A DNA stretch of 64,000 nt, taken from the NCBI GenBank assembly GCA_965216645.1, contig CBDCGJ010000069.1:1-64000 (forward strand). The letters run 5' to 3'. The notes under the pieces are model-generated. The model worked only from the letters and a program-made list of their open reading frames with translations. It was not told the DNA's origin and did no database searches. Below, piece after piece: positions 9,419-18,250 of this stretch. This DNA comes from CBDCGJ01 sp965216645 (GTDB taxonomy: Bacteria; Pseudomonadota; Alphaproteobacteria; GCA-2731375). The first letter of the stretch is position 1, and every line of letters starts with the position of its first letter. The translations under genes and the position numbers were made by a program.

Positions 9419-10589
9419 GCCGCGCGACGCAGGTCTTGCGGTTCGCCGGCCGCGACCCCTTCGCCCGCCCGTGGCCGCCGCCAGAGATGGCCGTATCCGC
9501 CTGCCGCGATGGCCCCTTCCGCGTGGTGGCGCAGCGCTTTCTCCGCCGCATCGTCCAAGCCGAACTGTCCAGCCAGGTCGGCGAGATAGCGCGCCAAGAG
9601 TTTCGGCAGACTCGATGGTCTGTCCCTGAACGCAACCGCGGCGGCGGCGGCGAAGCGCTCGCGTATCGCCTCCGCTTGTCCCGGCACAGCCCGGCCACCC
9701 GCCGCCCGCGCCAGGATCGACTGCGCCAGCGGATCGAGCCGCGCGGCAAATCGGCCGAGATGATCCCGCCCGGCGCCGATGGCGGGCGGCCGCTTCACGT
9801 TCCAGACCAGGCCGAGCCGCTCCAGCCCCCGAATGACGGTCCAGCCCGGATCGACCTCCCACCAGCAATAGCTCAGCTTCGCGGCATAGGGGGCGACATG
9901 ATGATTATTGTGCAAACCTTCACCGAAGGTGAACAGGCTGACTAACGGGTTGTTGCAGCTGCGATCCGGCGTCGCGAAACGGCGGTAACCGCCATAGCCA
10001 TGGCAGAAGCTGCCGATCGACTTGAAACCATGCCAGGCCAACAGGGTCGGCAGCAAATAGCCCCACAACAACCCCGACCAGCCGAATACGGCGAAAAAAC
10101 CGGCGCCGGTCGCCACGGCGATGTACTGGCAGTATTTGTCGAGCCAGACCAGTTCCGGAAACCGAGCCCAGCGCCGCACGGCGTCATAATCCGTGTCCCG
10201 ATTGGCGCGGTCGAGGAACCAGCCGACATGACTGTAGAGGAAGCCGCGGCTCCAGGGCGAATGCACGTCTTCCCATCGCTCCGCCCGGCGATGGTGGCGG
10301 CGGTGAAACTGGGTAAACCAAAGCGGCCCCTTCATGCCGCCCAACGCGCCGCAGGCCACGATCGCAAACTGAAGCCCAGGGCCGGTTTCGAACGCGCGAT
10401 GGGACAGATAACGATGCCAACCCACGCTGACGCCAAATGAGACGACGAACAGTGTCGCCAGGACCGAGCAAAAGATCGATCAGGTCCGGTTTGATGAAGA
10501 AAACACCGAGGCACAGGACATGGACCGCGACATAGGCGACGACGTCGCCCACGACATATTTCTTCAGTTTGTCGTTCGGAAACTTCAAT
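9415..10589 (-). pseudogene. Second acyl-lipid desaturase, frameshifted by a GATC duplication
   Basis: A paralogue of the gene at 8153-9418 with boxes HRYLSH, HRRHHR and HNNHH. The frame containing the boxes opens only at GWHRYLSH, while the missing N-terminal membrane segment (VVGDVVAYVAVHVLCLGVFF...) lies just upstream in another frame. At 10474-10481 the sequence is GATCGATC. Removing one GATC joins the frames exactly into ...IKPDLIFCSVLATLFVVS... and aligns with the paralogue. The start is probably TTG 10589 (GAAGGA upstream) or TTG 10672. As written, translation would stop early; a downstream restart would lack the first membrane helices. Either a real recent lesion or an assembly error. 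Confidence 0.8.
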
Positions 10590-10958
10590 TTTCCTTCACA
10601 TTCAAACGGATGGCTGCAAGGTTGCGAAACCCTTCGTCCATAAGATTGATTGAATAAGAGTCTATTTGTCAAATTTTAAGGCGTATAGGGGATTTCTAAT
10701 ATTGGCGCACCCTCACCTTGAGCGCCAAGTGCCGGCCTAGTCACCAATCTGAAGATTGCGGCTATAGTCGAGAGGGCGTCGTGGCCGATCTGACGGAACT
10801 CGCCAACATCTGAACCGGCGGCGACTTGAATTTCGTCTGACATACGCTGCCGCTCACCCGCCTTGTCTTTTGGGCGATGGTGGAGCTGTGTTAAGCTGCC
10901 TCCATATACTAAGAATTAATTCGAAAGCCCCCACGGGCTATGCAATGGAATTCAAGCC
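10590..10958. other. Intergenic region between desaturases and UPF0261 gene
   Basis: Divergent promoter region of about 370 bases. A TATACT hexamer at 10905 is a candidate -10 element for the rightward cluster, but no convincing -35 element pairs with it. No gene is supported. Confidence 0.4.
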
Positions 10959-12233
10959 ATGACACAGGTGACCATCGTCATTCTGAGTTCTCTCGATACC
11001 AAGGCGGCGGAAAGCGAATATCTCAGGCAATGTTTGACGGATTTCGGCGCCGAGACGGTATTGGTCGACGCCGGCTATGGCGGTCCGGCGAAGATGCGGG
11101 CCGATGTTACCGCCGGCGCGGTGGCCGCCGCCGCCGGCGCGCGGGTGGAGGATTTCCATGCCGGGGAAGACACCCATGCCGCGACGGAGGCGATGACGCA
11201 GGGCGCCACAGCCTGTGTCCTCGACTTGGTAAGCCAAGGACGATGCGACGGCATTGTCTCCTTCGGTGGCGTATCCAATACGACGCTGGCAAGCCGCGTC
11301 ATGTCGGCGCTGCCGATCGGATTGCCGAAGCTGCTGATTTCCAGCGCTGCCGCCATGCCGGCCCATGCAGCTCGCTTCTTCGGTGCCGAGGACATCACCA
11401 TGATGCATGCCATGGTCGACTTCTCCGGCCTGAATGTGCTAACCCGCGCTTTCCTGAAGCGCGGCGCCGGTGCGATCTGCGGCATGGCCCGGGCCAGCGA
11501 CGGTCCGGTCACCCAGTCGGCAGACGCCCGCTTGATTGCGCTCACAACTTTTCGCTTTTCGGACTCTTGCAGCCGGGTTGTCAGCAAGGGGCTGGAGGCG
11601 CTGGGCTATACCGTCATCCCCTTTCACGCCCAGGGCGTCGGCGAGAACGCTATGGAGGACCTGATCGCTCAAGGTTTGTTCGCCGGCGTGGTCGATCTGG
11701 TGCCGTCGGGTCTTAGCGAGCAGATGCTGGGCGGCAATCGGGCAGCCCGACCGGACCGGCTGGACGCGGCGGCCAAAGCCGGTATCCCTCAGATTCTGAC
11801 CCCCTGCGGTTTCGACATGATCAGCTGCGGCCCGATCGAGCGGCGAGATACCGACGATCCGGTCTGGCAGGAACGTCGCCTGGCCGAACGCGCCCTTTCC
11901 ATCACCGACCGCTTCCGGGTGCAGGCGCGCACAACGGCAGAGGAGGTGAGAGACATCGCCGGCCGGTTGGCGGAGAAATTGAACCGCGCCACGGCGCCGG
12001 CGGCGGTCCTGGTGCCGACCCGCGGCTGGTCAACCCTCAGCGTTTCCGGCGGCGATCTCTACGATCCGGACACGGACGCCGTCTTCGTCGAGGCCCTGCG
12101 CGCGGCGCTGGACTCGACCGTCCCGGTCACCGAACTTGAACTCGAAATCGACGCCGAAGCGTTCGGCCAGGCCTTGGTCAACACGTTGCACCGTATGATC
12201 GAGGAGCAGACCGACGCGCCGCCGCCAACCTAG
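10959..12233 (+). CDS. UPF0261 / Tm-1-like ATP-binding domain protein
   Basis: 424 residues, full length for the family. The N-terminal half begins VTIVILSSLDTKAAESEYLR, typical of the Tm-1 N domain. The middle has GIVSFGGVSNTTLASRVM, LLISSAAA and MMHAMVDFSGLN, and the C-terminal half resembles TIM-barrel phosphoenolpyruvate-type domains. The plant homologue Tm-1 binds a viral replicase; bacterial members have no firmly established reaction and usually occur in catabolic gene clusters. It opens a run of same-strand genes (propeller, cupin, SDR, hydrolase, CoA transferase) that probably act on one substrate. Confidence 0.88.
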   Translation: MTQVTIVILSSLDTKAAESEYLRQCLTDFGAETVLVDAGYGGPAKMRADVTAGAVAAAAGARVEDFHAGEDTHAATEAMTQGATACVLDLVSQGRCDGIVSFGGVSNTTLASRVMSALPIGLPKLLISSAAAMPAHAARFFGAEDITMMHAMVDFSGLNVLTRAFLKRGAGAICGMARASDGPVTQSADARLIALTTFRFSDSCSRVVSKGLEALGYTVIPFHAQGVGENAMEDLIAQGLFAGVVDLVPSGLSEQMLGGNRAARPDRLDAAAKAGIPQILTPCGFDMISCGPIERRDTDDPVWQERRLAERALSITDRFRVQARTTAEEVRDIAGRLAEKLNRATAPAAVLVPTRGWSTLSVSGGDLYDPDTDAVFVEALRAALDSTVPVTELELEIDAEAFGQALVNTLHRMIEEQTDAPPPT

Positions 12234-12332
12234 CCACGGCCTTGCCATCGTTGACAGCGAAACGCCCCGGCAACTATGGTTTTGAATTGCTTTTTTCCAT
12301 GAATTCGCAGCCTGCAAGGCGGGCGAGGCACA

Positions 12333-13306
12333 TTGGTTGAGGATTTTTCGATTTTCGTCGGCACTGTCGGCACCGGCGTTTGGCAGAGCCCGGATTTCGG
12401 TCAGTCATGGGCGCCGGCCCGCGGCGGCCTTTCGGTCGAGCAGCGGGTCTACAGCCTGGCCATCGATCCGAACGACCCTGCCGTCGTTTATGTCGGCAGC
12501 CATCAAGGCATTCATCGCAGCGAAAATCGCGGACAAAGCTATACGGCGCTGGGCGAGATCCCGGACGGGCGGGAAGTCTGGCGTATCGCCGTCGATCCGT
12601 CGGATCCGAATACGATCTTCGCCGGCACCCGGCCGTCGGCCTTGTTCCGCTCGACCGACCGTGGCGAGACTTGGGACAAACTGGCCTTGGATCTGGCCGA
12701 GACCTGTCCGGCGGTCGGCGTCCCTCGGGTGACCTCCCCTTGCCGTCAATCCGGCGGATACGCGGGAGATCTGGATGGGCGTTGAGGTCGACGGTGTGCA
12801 GATGAGCGCGGATGGTGGGAATACTTGGACGAGAGTCGCCGGCGGCATGGATCAAATGGACATCCACGACATCGCCGTCGCCCGGGACGGCCGCGTCTAT
12901 GTTTGCGCACCGGCCGATATCTATCTCTCGGACGACAAGGGCGCGAGCTGGCGGCGGATGGAAGTCGGCCCGCATTTCCCGTTCGGCTATTGCCGCGGCA
13001 TTACGCTAAGGGGCGACGATCCGGATGCCATTATGATCGCCAGCGGCGACGCGGCGGTCGGCAGCACCGGCGCCCTCAACCGCACGACCGACGGCGGGCA
13101 GAGCTGGACACAACCCAATTTGACCGTGCGGCCCAACAGTCCGGTATGGGGTCATCGCCAACCATCCGTCCGATCCGGACCTGGCGGTCTGCTGCAGCCA
13201 CTACGGACAGGTGTTTACCAGTCGCGACGGCGGCGCGAGCTGGCAAAAGAACCAACAGGAGTTTACTCAGACGCGGTCTCTGGCTTTGACACCCAATGCC
13301 GCCTGA
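12333..13306 (+). pseudogene. Asp-box (BNR/sialidase-like) beta-propeller protein, two frameshifts
   Basis: Read through two shifts, this gives about 323 residues containing seven Asp-box motifs (SPDFGQSW, SENRGQSY, STDRGETW, SADGGNTW, SDDKGASW, TTDGGQSW, SRDGGASW), the signature of sialidase/YCF48-like propellers. The first shift is one extra C in the CCCC run at 12736-12739; removing it joins VPRVTS to LAVNPADTREIW. The second is one extra base at about 13151-13153; removing it joins SPVWG to IANHPSDPDLAV and restores the end ...LTPNAA at 13306. The start appears to be TTG 12333 with GAGG upstream. No signal peptide is seen, so it is probably cytoplasmic. Confidence 0.75.
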
Positions 13307-13338
13307 GCGCGAGAACGCGAGAACGCGGAGGATAAGAC

Positions 13339-13776
13339 ATGACAAGCGAATTGACCGAAGCGCGGGCCAAACGGTTGAGCCAGTCTGAGCGCGTCGAGTT
13401 CGGCCCGCTGGCCCACTATTTCCCCCTCGTGACCGACGGCGATCTGCCGACGCGGACGGGCGTTCAGGTGTCCGAACCGGGTTATATCGCGCCCGTCCAT
13501 TGGCATCCGTACATCGAATATCTGCTGATCCTCGAGGGCAAGGCGCAAGCCTGGCTGCACGAAAATCCAGACGAGCGTTTCGATCTCGAAGCCGGCGACT
13601 GCATCGTCCTGCCGCCGATCAAGCCGCATTCGTTCTGCACCGTCGGCAATAAAACCATGCGACTGCTCGGCATCCATCACAGTTCGACGCGGATCGTCAA
13701 TTATCTCGATCAAGCGACCGACGAAAACGGATACCCGATCCTGGACGGCGACTTGAATCCGCAACCGAAGGCGTGA
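13339..13776 (+). CDS. Cupin domain protein
   Basis: 145 residues with a GGAGG-type ribosome binding site. One conserved cupin barrel is visible: motif 1 contains PVHWHPYIEYLLILEG (metal-ligand-like H, H and E), and motif 2 is LPPIKPHSF. Small cupins of this kind act as isomerases, dioxygenases or sugar-binding proteins; the reaction here is unknown. It lies in the UPF0261 cluster and its stop overlaps the possible GTG start of the next gene. Confidence 0.82.
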   Translation: MTSELTEARAKRLSQSERVEFGPLAHYFPLVTDGDLPTRTGVQVSEPGYIAPVHWHPYIEYLLILEGKAQAWLHENPDERFDLEAGDCIVLPPIKPHSFCTVGNKTMRLLGIHHSSTRIVNYLDQATDENGYPILDGDLNPQPKA

Positions 13777-13787
13777 GCGGCGCGCCT

Positions 13788-14564
13788 ATGCGGTTGGAGG
13801 GCAAGATCGCGCTGATCACCGGTGCCGCCGGCGGTCAGGGCCAGGCGGCGGCGCACCGCTTCGCGGCGGAGGGGGCGAAGGTGGCGCTCACCGATATCGA
13901 TGCGGACAAGCTTGACGCGGTGGCGGCGTCGGTCCGTTCGAACGGCGGCGCGGTGTTTGCGCAGGCCGCCGACATCGCCGAGCCGGCCAGCGTCGAGGCC
14001 ATGGTCGCTGCCGCCCTCAATACGTTCGGGCGGCTGGATATTCTCTACAACAATGCCGGTATCAATACCGGCGGCAGCGCACCGGCGGACCGGGATACGG
14101 AGCTGACGGCCCTGTCCATCGAGACCTGGAACAAGGTCATCGCCGTGAATTTGACCGGCACGTTTCTCTGCTCGAAATACGCCATCCCCGCGATCGTCGC
14201 GGCCGGCGGCGGCTCGGTGATCAACCTGTCGTCGACGGCGGCCCTGGTCGGCGGCAAGGTCTCGGGCCATGCCTATGCGGCCTCCAAGGGCGGGATCGTC
14301 TCGATGACCAAGGCCATGGCGGCGGCCTATGCGGACGACAATGTCAGGGTCAACGCGATCTGTCCGGGCTCCCTGGATTTCATCATGGTCAACGGCATCC
14401 CCCGCGACGACGCGCGGCTGGAGATGTTGACCTCGCGCTTTCCGCTGAAACGCCTGGGTACGGTCGACGACGTCATGCATCTGGCCGTCTTCCTGGCGTC
14501 CGACGAATCGACTTGGATCACCGGCGCGGCGATCCCGTTGGACGGCGGGATGACGGCTGTCTGA
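13788..14564 (+). CDS. Short-chain dehydrogenase/reductase
   Basis: 258 residues from ATG 13788. A GTG at 13773, overlapping the cupin stop, would add five residues. It is a classical SDR: cofactor motif TGAAGGQG at 11-18, NNAG at 88-91, and catalytic Ser 149, Tyr 163 and Lys 167 in the YAASK motif. The aspartate after the second strand (LTDID) favours NAD over NADP. It is an oxidoreductase for an alcohol/ketone substrate in the surrounding catabolic cluster. Confidence 0.92.
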   Translation: MRLEGKIALITGAAGGQGQAAAHRFAAEGAKVALTDIDADKLDAVAASVRSNGGAVFAQAADIAEPASVEAMVAAALNTFGRLDILYNNAGINTGGSAPADRDTELTALSIETWNKVIAVNLTGTFLCSKYAIPAIVAAGGGSVINLSSTAALVGGKVSGHAYAASKGGIVSMTKAMAAAYADDNVRVNAICPGSLDFIMVNGIPRDDARLEMLTSRFPLKRLGTVDDVMHLAVFLASDESTWITGAAIPLDGGMTAV

Positions 14565-14581
14565 AGGAAGGGAGACGCCGC

Positions 14582-15457
14582 GTGCAGCAAGCCGATGACA
14601 CCGCCGCGGTTTGGCGCGGATTGACACGAGCGCAGGTCGCGGACCAGTTCGACATGCGCCGCGCCGTGCCCGACGGTGCCGCCTATTCGGCGGCCAAGCG
14701 CGAGCTGAGCCAGCGGGTGCGCGCGGCCCTGCCCGGACCGCGCGACGTCGTCTATGGGCCGGGTCCCCGGCAGTCGATCGATATCTATCCCGCCGCGCAA
14801 TCCGATGCGCCGATCCTGATTTTCGTTCATGGCGGCGCCTGGCGTTCCTTGGACAAGACCGTCTACGCCTTCATTGCCGAGGCCTGGTACGCCCGTGGCG
14901 TGACCTGCGTCCTGCCCGGCTACGGCCTGATCGCCGAGGTCGATCTCGACACCATGGTTGCGGAGATCCGTCAGGCGGTTCGCTGGACGGCGGCGCAGGC
15001 GCCGGGGTTCGGCGGCGATCCCTCGCGCATCGTCCTGGCCGGCATGTCCGCCGGCGCGCAACTGTCCGGCATGGCCTTGGCCGATCCCGACACCGCCGTG
15101 CATATCCGCGCCGCCGTCCTGGCCAGCGGCGTTTACGATCTGACGCCCCATAGCCTGCACGACCGCTACACCGACATGGCGCTCGACGCCGCGCGAATTC
15201 GCCGGGTCAGCCCGATGGTCAATCCGCCCGCCCGGCGCGACACGCCGATCGTCTTTGCTGTCGGCGGCGACGAGACCGACGGATTTATCACGCTTACGCG
15301 GGAATTCCATGACCTCTGCCAAAGCCGCGGCCACAACTGCCGCTTGATCGTCGAACCGGGCCGGCATCATTTCTCCATGGGCAGCGCCTTCGGTGAGCCC
15401 GACAGCGAATTGTTCGGGGCTATGGTAAACCTGTTCGCCGATATCGCCGCGTCGTGA
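14582..15457 (+). CDS. Alpha/beta hydrolase, kynurenine formamidase / BD-FAE-like
   Basis: 291 residues from GTG 14582, preceded by GAAGGAAGGGA; the frame is open further upstream but overlaps the SDR. It has the oxyanion motif HGGAW at 83-87, nucleophile elbow GMSAG with Ser 156, and a late GRHHF segment supplying the catalytic histidine. Members hydrolyse arylformamides or small esters. It is 18 bases downstream of the SDR, hence the same operon. Confidence 0.87.
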   Translation: MQQADDTAAVWRGLTRAQVADQFDMRRAVPDGAAYSAAKRELSQRVRAALPGPRDVVYGPGPRQSIDIYPAAQSDAPILIFVHGGAWRSLDKTVYAFIAEAWYARGVTCVLPGYGLIAEVDLDTMVAEIRQAVRWTAAQAPGFGGDPSRIVLAGMSAGAQLSGMALADPDTAVHIRAAVLASGVYDLTPHSLHDRYTDMALDAARIRRVSPMVNPPARRDTPIVFAVGGDETDGFITLTREFHDLCQSRGHNCRLIVEPGRHHFSMGSAFGEPDSELFGAMVNLFADIAAS

Positions 15458-15512
15458 TCGGCCGGCCCGATCCGCATCCTTCCGTCTCGCCAGCATAATG
15501 GAGCCCTGAATC

Positions 15513-16691
15513 ATGCAACCTTTCTCCGGTATCCGCGTCCTTGATCTGACCCAGATCTATCAGGGTCCCTATGCGACCTTCCTGATGGCCATGGCCGGGG
15601 CGGAGGTGGTGAAGATCGAGCCGCCGGCGGGGGAGCGGACCCGGCGTGGCGGCGGTGCCAACACGCCCCTGGCCTTCGCCATGCTGAATTCGAACAAGCG
15701 CAGTCTGACCCTAGATCTGAAGCGGGATCGGGCGAAGGAACTCTTTTTCCGCATGGTCCCCAAGGCCGACGTCGTGGTGGAGAACTTCGCGCCGGGCACC
15801 ATGGAACGGCTGGGGCTTGGCTGGGAGGTGCTGCGCGAGATCAATCCGCGACTGATCTACGGCACCGCCACCGGCTACGGCATTTCCGGACCCGCCAAGG
15901 ATCAGCTGGCCATGGATCACACCATGCAGGCCTTCGTCGGGACTATGAGTATGACGGGGGAAGCAGACGGCCCGCCAGCCCGGGCCGGTGGCCAGATGTG
16001 CGACATCATGGGCGGCATTCATCTCTACGGCGCGCTGGTCAGCGCTCTCTACGCGCGCAGCCAAACCGGTCAAGGCACCTTGGTAGAGGTCGCCATGGCG
16101 GAGGCGATGTATTTCACCTTGGCCAGCGAATATTCCTATCTCTATCGGGAAGGGGAGCTGCCGCCGCGCCGGGGCGACAAATCGGCCGCCAATAATGCGC
16201 CTTATGGCCGCTACGAATGCCGCGACGGATGGGTCGCGCTGCTCTGCGTCTCGGAACCGCAATGGCAAAGTCTGCTCGGCCTGCTGGGACGGGAGGATCT
16301 GCTAGGCGATCCCGACTATGCCACTGGGCCCCAGCGCCACAAGAAGGAAACGGAGATCAATGCCATGATCTCAGATTGGACGGCCCCGCAGTCCCGTAAC
16401 GACGTGGTCGAGCAAGCCCGCGCCGCCCGCATCCCGATCGCGCCAGTTCGCGATATTGGCGAAGTCCTCGCCGACCCGCACATGCGCGCCCGCGGCATGC
16501 TGCATGACGTAACGCACCCCGATTTGGGCGACGTGGTTCTGCCGAGCTCACCACTGCGTTATTCCGACTATGCCGCGAGCGATCTCCAGCTTTATCCGGA
16601 ACCGGGCGCCGACAATGTCGCGATTCTCGAAGACTGGCTCGGTCTGAGCGGCGAGGTCGTTGCTGGGTTGGCGGCGGACGGCGTGGTATAG
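15513..16691 (+). CDS. CaiB/BaiF family (class III) CoA transferase
   Basis: 392 residues, full length. The N-terminus LSGIRVLDLTQIYQGPYAT-like and VVKIEPP...GERTR are typical of the family. Asp 164 in QMCDIMGG corresponds to the catalytic aspartate that forms the acyl anhydride in formyl-CoA transferase. It moves CoA between carboxylic acids, usually to activate a substrate for beta-oxidation or decarboxylation. It is the last gene of the rightward cluster and ends 6 bases before the convergent hutH stop. Confidence 0.93.
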   Translation: MQPFSGIRVLDLTQIYQGPYATFLMAMAGAEVVKIEPPAGERTRRGGGANTPLAFAMLNSNKRSLTLDLKRDRAKELFFRMVPKADVVVENFAPGTMERLGLGWEVLREINPRLIYGTATGYGISGPAKDQLAMDHTMQAFVGTMSMTGEADGPPARAGGQMCDIMGGIHLYGALVSALYARSQTGQGTLVEVAMAEAMYFTLASEYSYLYREGELPPRRGDKSAANNAPYGRYECRDGWVALLCVSEPQWQSLLGLLGREDLLGDPDYATGPQRHKKETEINAMISDWTAPQSRNDVVEQARAARIPIAPVRDIGEVLADPHMRARGMLHDVTHPDLGDVVLPSSPLRYSDYAASDLQLYPEPGADNVAILEDWLGLSGEVVAGLAADGVV

Positions 16692-16696
16692 CGTCT

Positions 16697-18250
16697 CTAG
16701 GATCGAGGTTCCGTATCAACCAAACGAATCTTGTCGGCGCCGGCGGCGCGGATGATGTCGCGGTTCTCGATTAAGACGGCGGCGTGGCGCAGTTCGGTGC
16801 TGAGATAGCGGTCTTCCTCCAAGGGCGGGATGTCCTGACGCAGTCGGGTGATTGCGTTTTGTAGCGCTGGGCTGGTCTTCAACGGAGCCCGCATTTCAAC
16901 GCCTTGGGCCGCCATCATCAGCTCGATGCCAAGAATGCGCGCTAGATTGCGGTTCATTTGCAACAGCCGGCGAGCGGCATGGGCGGCCATGGAGACGTGG
17001 TCCTCCTGATTGGCGCTGGTCGGCGTGCTGTCGACCGAACAGGGGCCGGCCATCTGCTTGTTCTCGGCGTAAAGTGCTGCCGCCGTGACCTCGGCAATCA
17101 TGAAACCGGAATTGAGACCGGGCTTCGGCGTCAGGAAAGCGGGCAGGCCGAAATTTAGTGCCGGGTCGATCAAGAGGGCGATACGCCGCTCCGCGATAGA
17201 GCCGATCTCGGCGATCGCCAGCGCCATTTGGTCGGCGGTGAAGGCCACAGGTTCGGCATGGAAGTTACCGCCGGACAAAATCGCGCCGCTGTCGGGAAAA
17301 ACCAACGGATTGTCGGTTACGGCATTGGCTTCCGTGCCCAATGTATGTGCGGCTTGGCGCAGGATATCCAGGGCCGCGCCCATCACTTGCGGTTGGCAGC
17401 GGATACAATAAGGGTCCTGCACCCGTTCGTCGTTCTCCCGATGGCTTTCGCGGATTTCTGACCCGTCCATCAAGTCGCGCAAGCAGCCCGCGGCGTCAAT
17501 TTGCCCTGGCAGCCCGCGCAGCTCCTGCAACTCCGGCCGGAACGGGGCGGCGGAACCCATGGCCGCGTCCGTCGACAAGGCGCCGGTCACCAAGGCGGCG
17601 CGGAATAGATCGAAGGTGCGAAACAGGGCCGCCAAGGCCAGCGCAGTCGACACCTGGGTGCCGTTGATCATGGCCAGGCCTTCCTTCGGTCCCAGTTCAA
17701 TCGGCGCGATGCCGGCGGCGGCCATGGCCTCCTGGCCCGACAAACGTTGCCCCTGAAAATCCGCCTCGCCCTCGCCGATCATCACGGCGGCGACATGGGC
17801 GAGAGGGGCCAGATCCCCCGATGCGCCGACGGACCCTTGGGCTGGCACCACCGGCAGCAGATCGCGGGCCAGCATTGCCTGTAGGCAAGTCAATAACTCC
17901 CAACTGACGCCGGAAGCGCCGCGAGCCAGTGAATTCAGTTTCAGCGCGAGGATCAGGCGGACCACCTCCACCGGTAGGGCCGGGCCGACGCCGGCGGCAT
18001 GGGACAGGATCAGATTGCGCTGTAAGACGGCTGTGTCTTCCGGGGCGATCCGGATATTGGCCAGTTTGCCGAAGCCGGTATTGATGCCGTAGACCGGCGC
18101 GTCGCCGGCGGCCACGTCCAAGACCAACCGCTGCGCCGCCTCGACGGCGTTCCGGCAGGTGAGGGAAAGCTGTATCGAGACAGCATCATCATGGACCCGG
18201 CGCCAGGTGGCCAGGGACACTTTGCCCGGTTCGATGGCGATGGTGCTCAT
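16697..18250 (-). CDS. hutH: Histidine ammonia-lyase
   Basis: 517 residues. The Ala-Ser-Gly triplet (143-145, in GSVGASGDLAPLAH) cyclises to the MIO electrophile, and Tyr 54 in YGINTGFG is the conserved active-site tyrosine. The enzyme deaminates histidine to urocanate. No hutU, hutI, hutG or hutC is nearby. Instead, its ATG overlaps the stop of the upstream CDGSH-glutamate synthase gene by 4 bases, so the two are translationally coupled. Related MIO enzymes acting on other aromatic amino acids are a possibility, but the sequence looks like standard HutH. Confidence 0.92.
   Translation of the reverse strand: MSTIAIEPGKVSLATWRRVHDDAVSIQLSLTCRNAVEAAQRLVLDVAAGDAPVYGINTGFGKLANIRIAPEDTAVLQRNLILSHAAGVGPALPVEVVRLILALKLNSLARGASGVSWELLTCLQAMLARDLLPVVPAQGSVGASGDLAPLAHVAAVMIGEGEADFQGQRLSGQEAMAAAGIAPIELGPKEGLAMINGTQVSTALALAALFRTFDLFRAALVTGALSTDAAMGSAAPFRPELQELRGLPGQIDAAGCLRDLMDGSEIRESHRENDERVQDPYCIRCQPQVMGAALDILRQAAHTLGTEANAVTDNPLVFPDSGAILSGGNFHAEPVAFTADQMALAIAEIGSIAERRIALLIDPALNFGLPAFLTPKPGLNSGFMIAEVTAAALYAENKQMAGPCSVDSTPTSANQEDHVSMAAHAARRLLQMNRNLARILGIELMMAAQGVEMRAPLKTSPALQNAITRLRQDIPPLEEDRYLSTELRHAAVLIENRDIIRAAGADKIRLVDTEPRS

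Noticed and set aside
8357..9589. 410-codon plus-strand open frame across the desaturase genes
   Set aside because: Low-complexity composition and exact antisense position to histidine-box desaturases on the minus strand.
9419..9868. N-terminal extension of the first desaturase frame
   Set aside because: Reads Arg/Gly/Ala-rich shadow of the upstream paralogue; ATG 9418 with the ATGA overlap is the sensible start.
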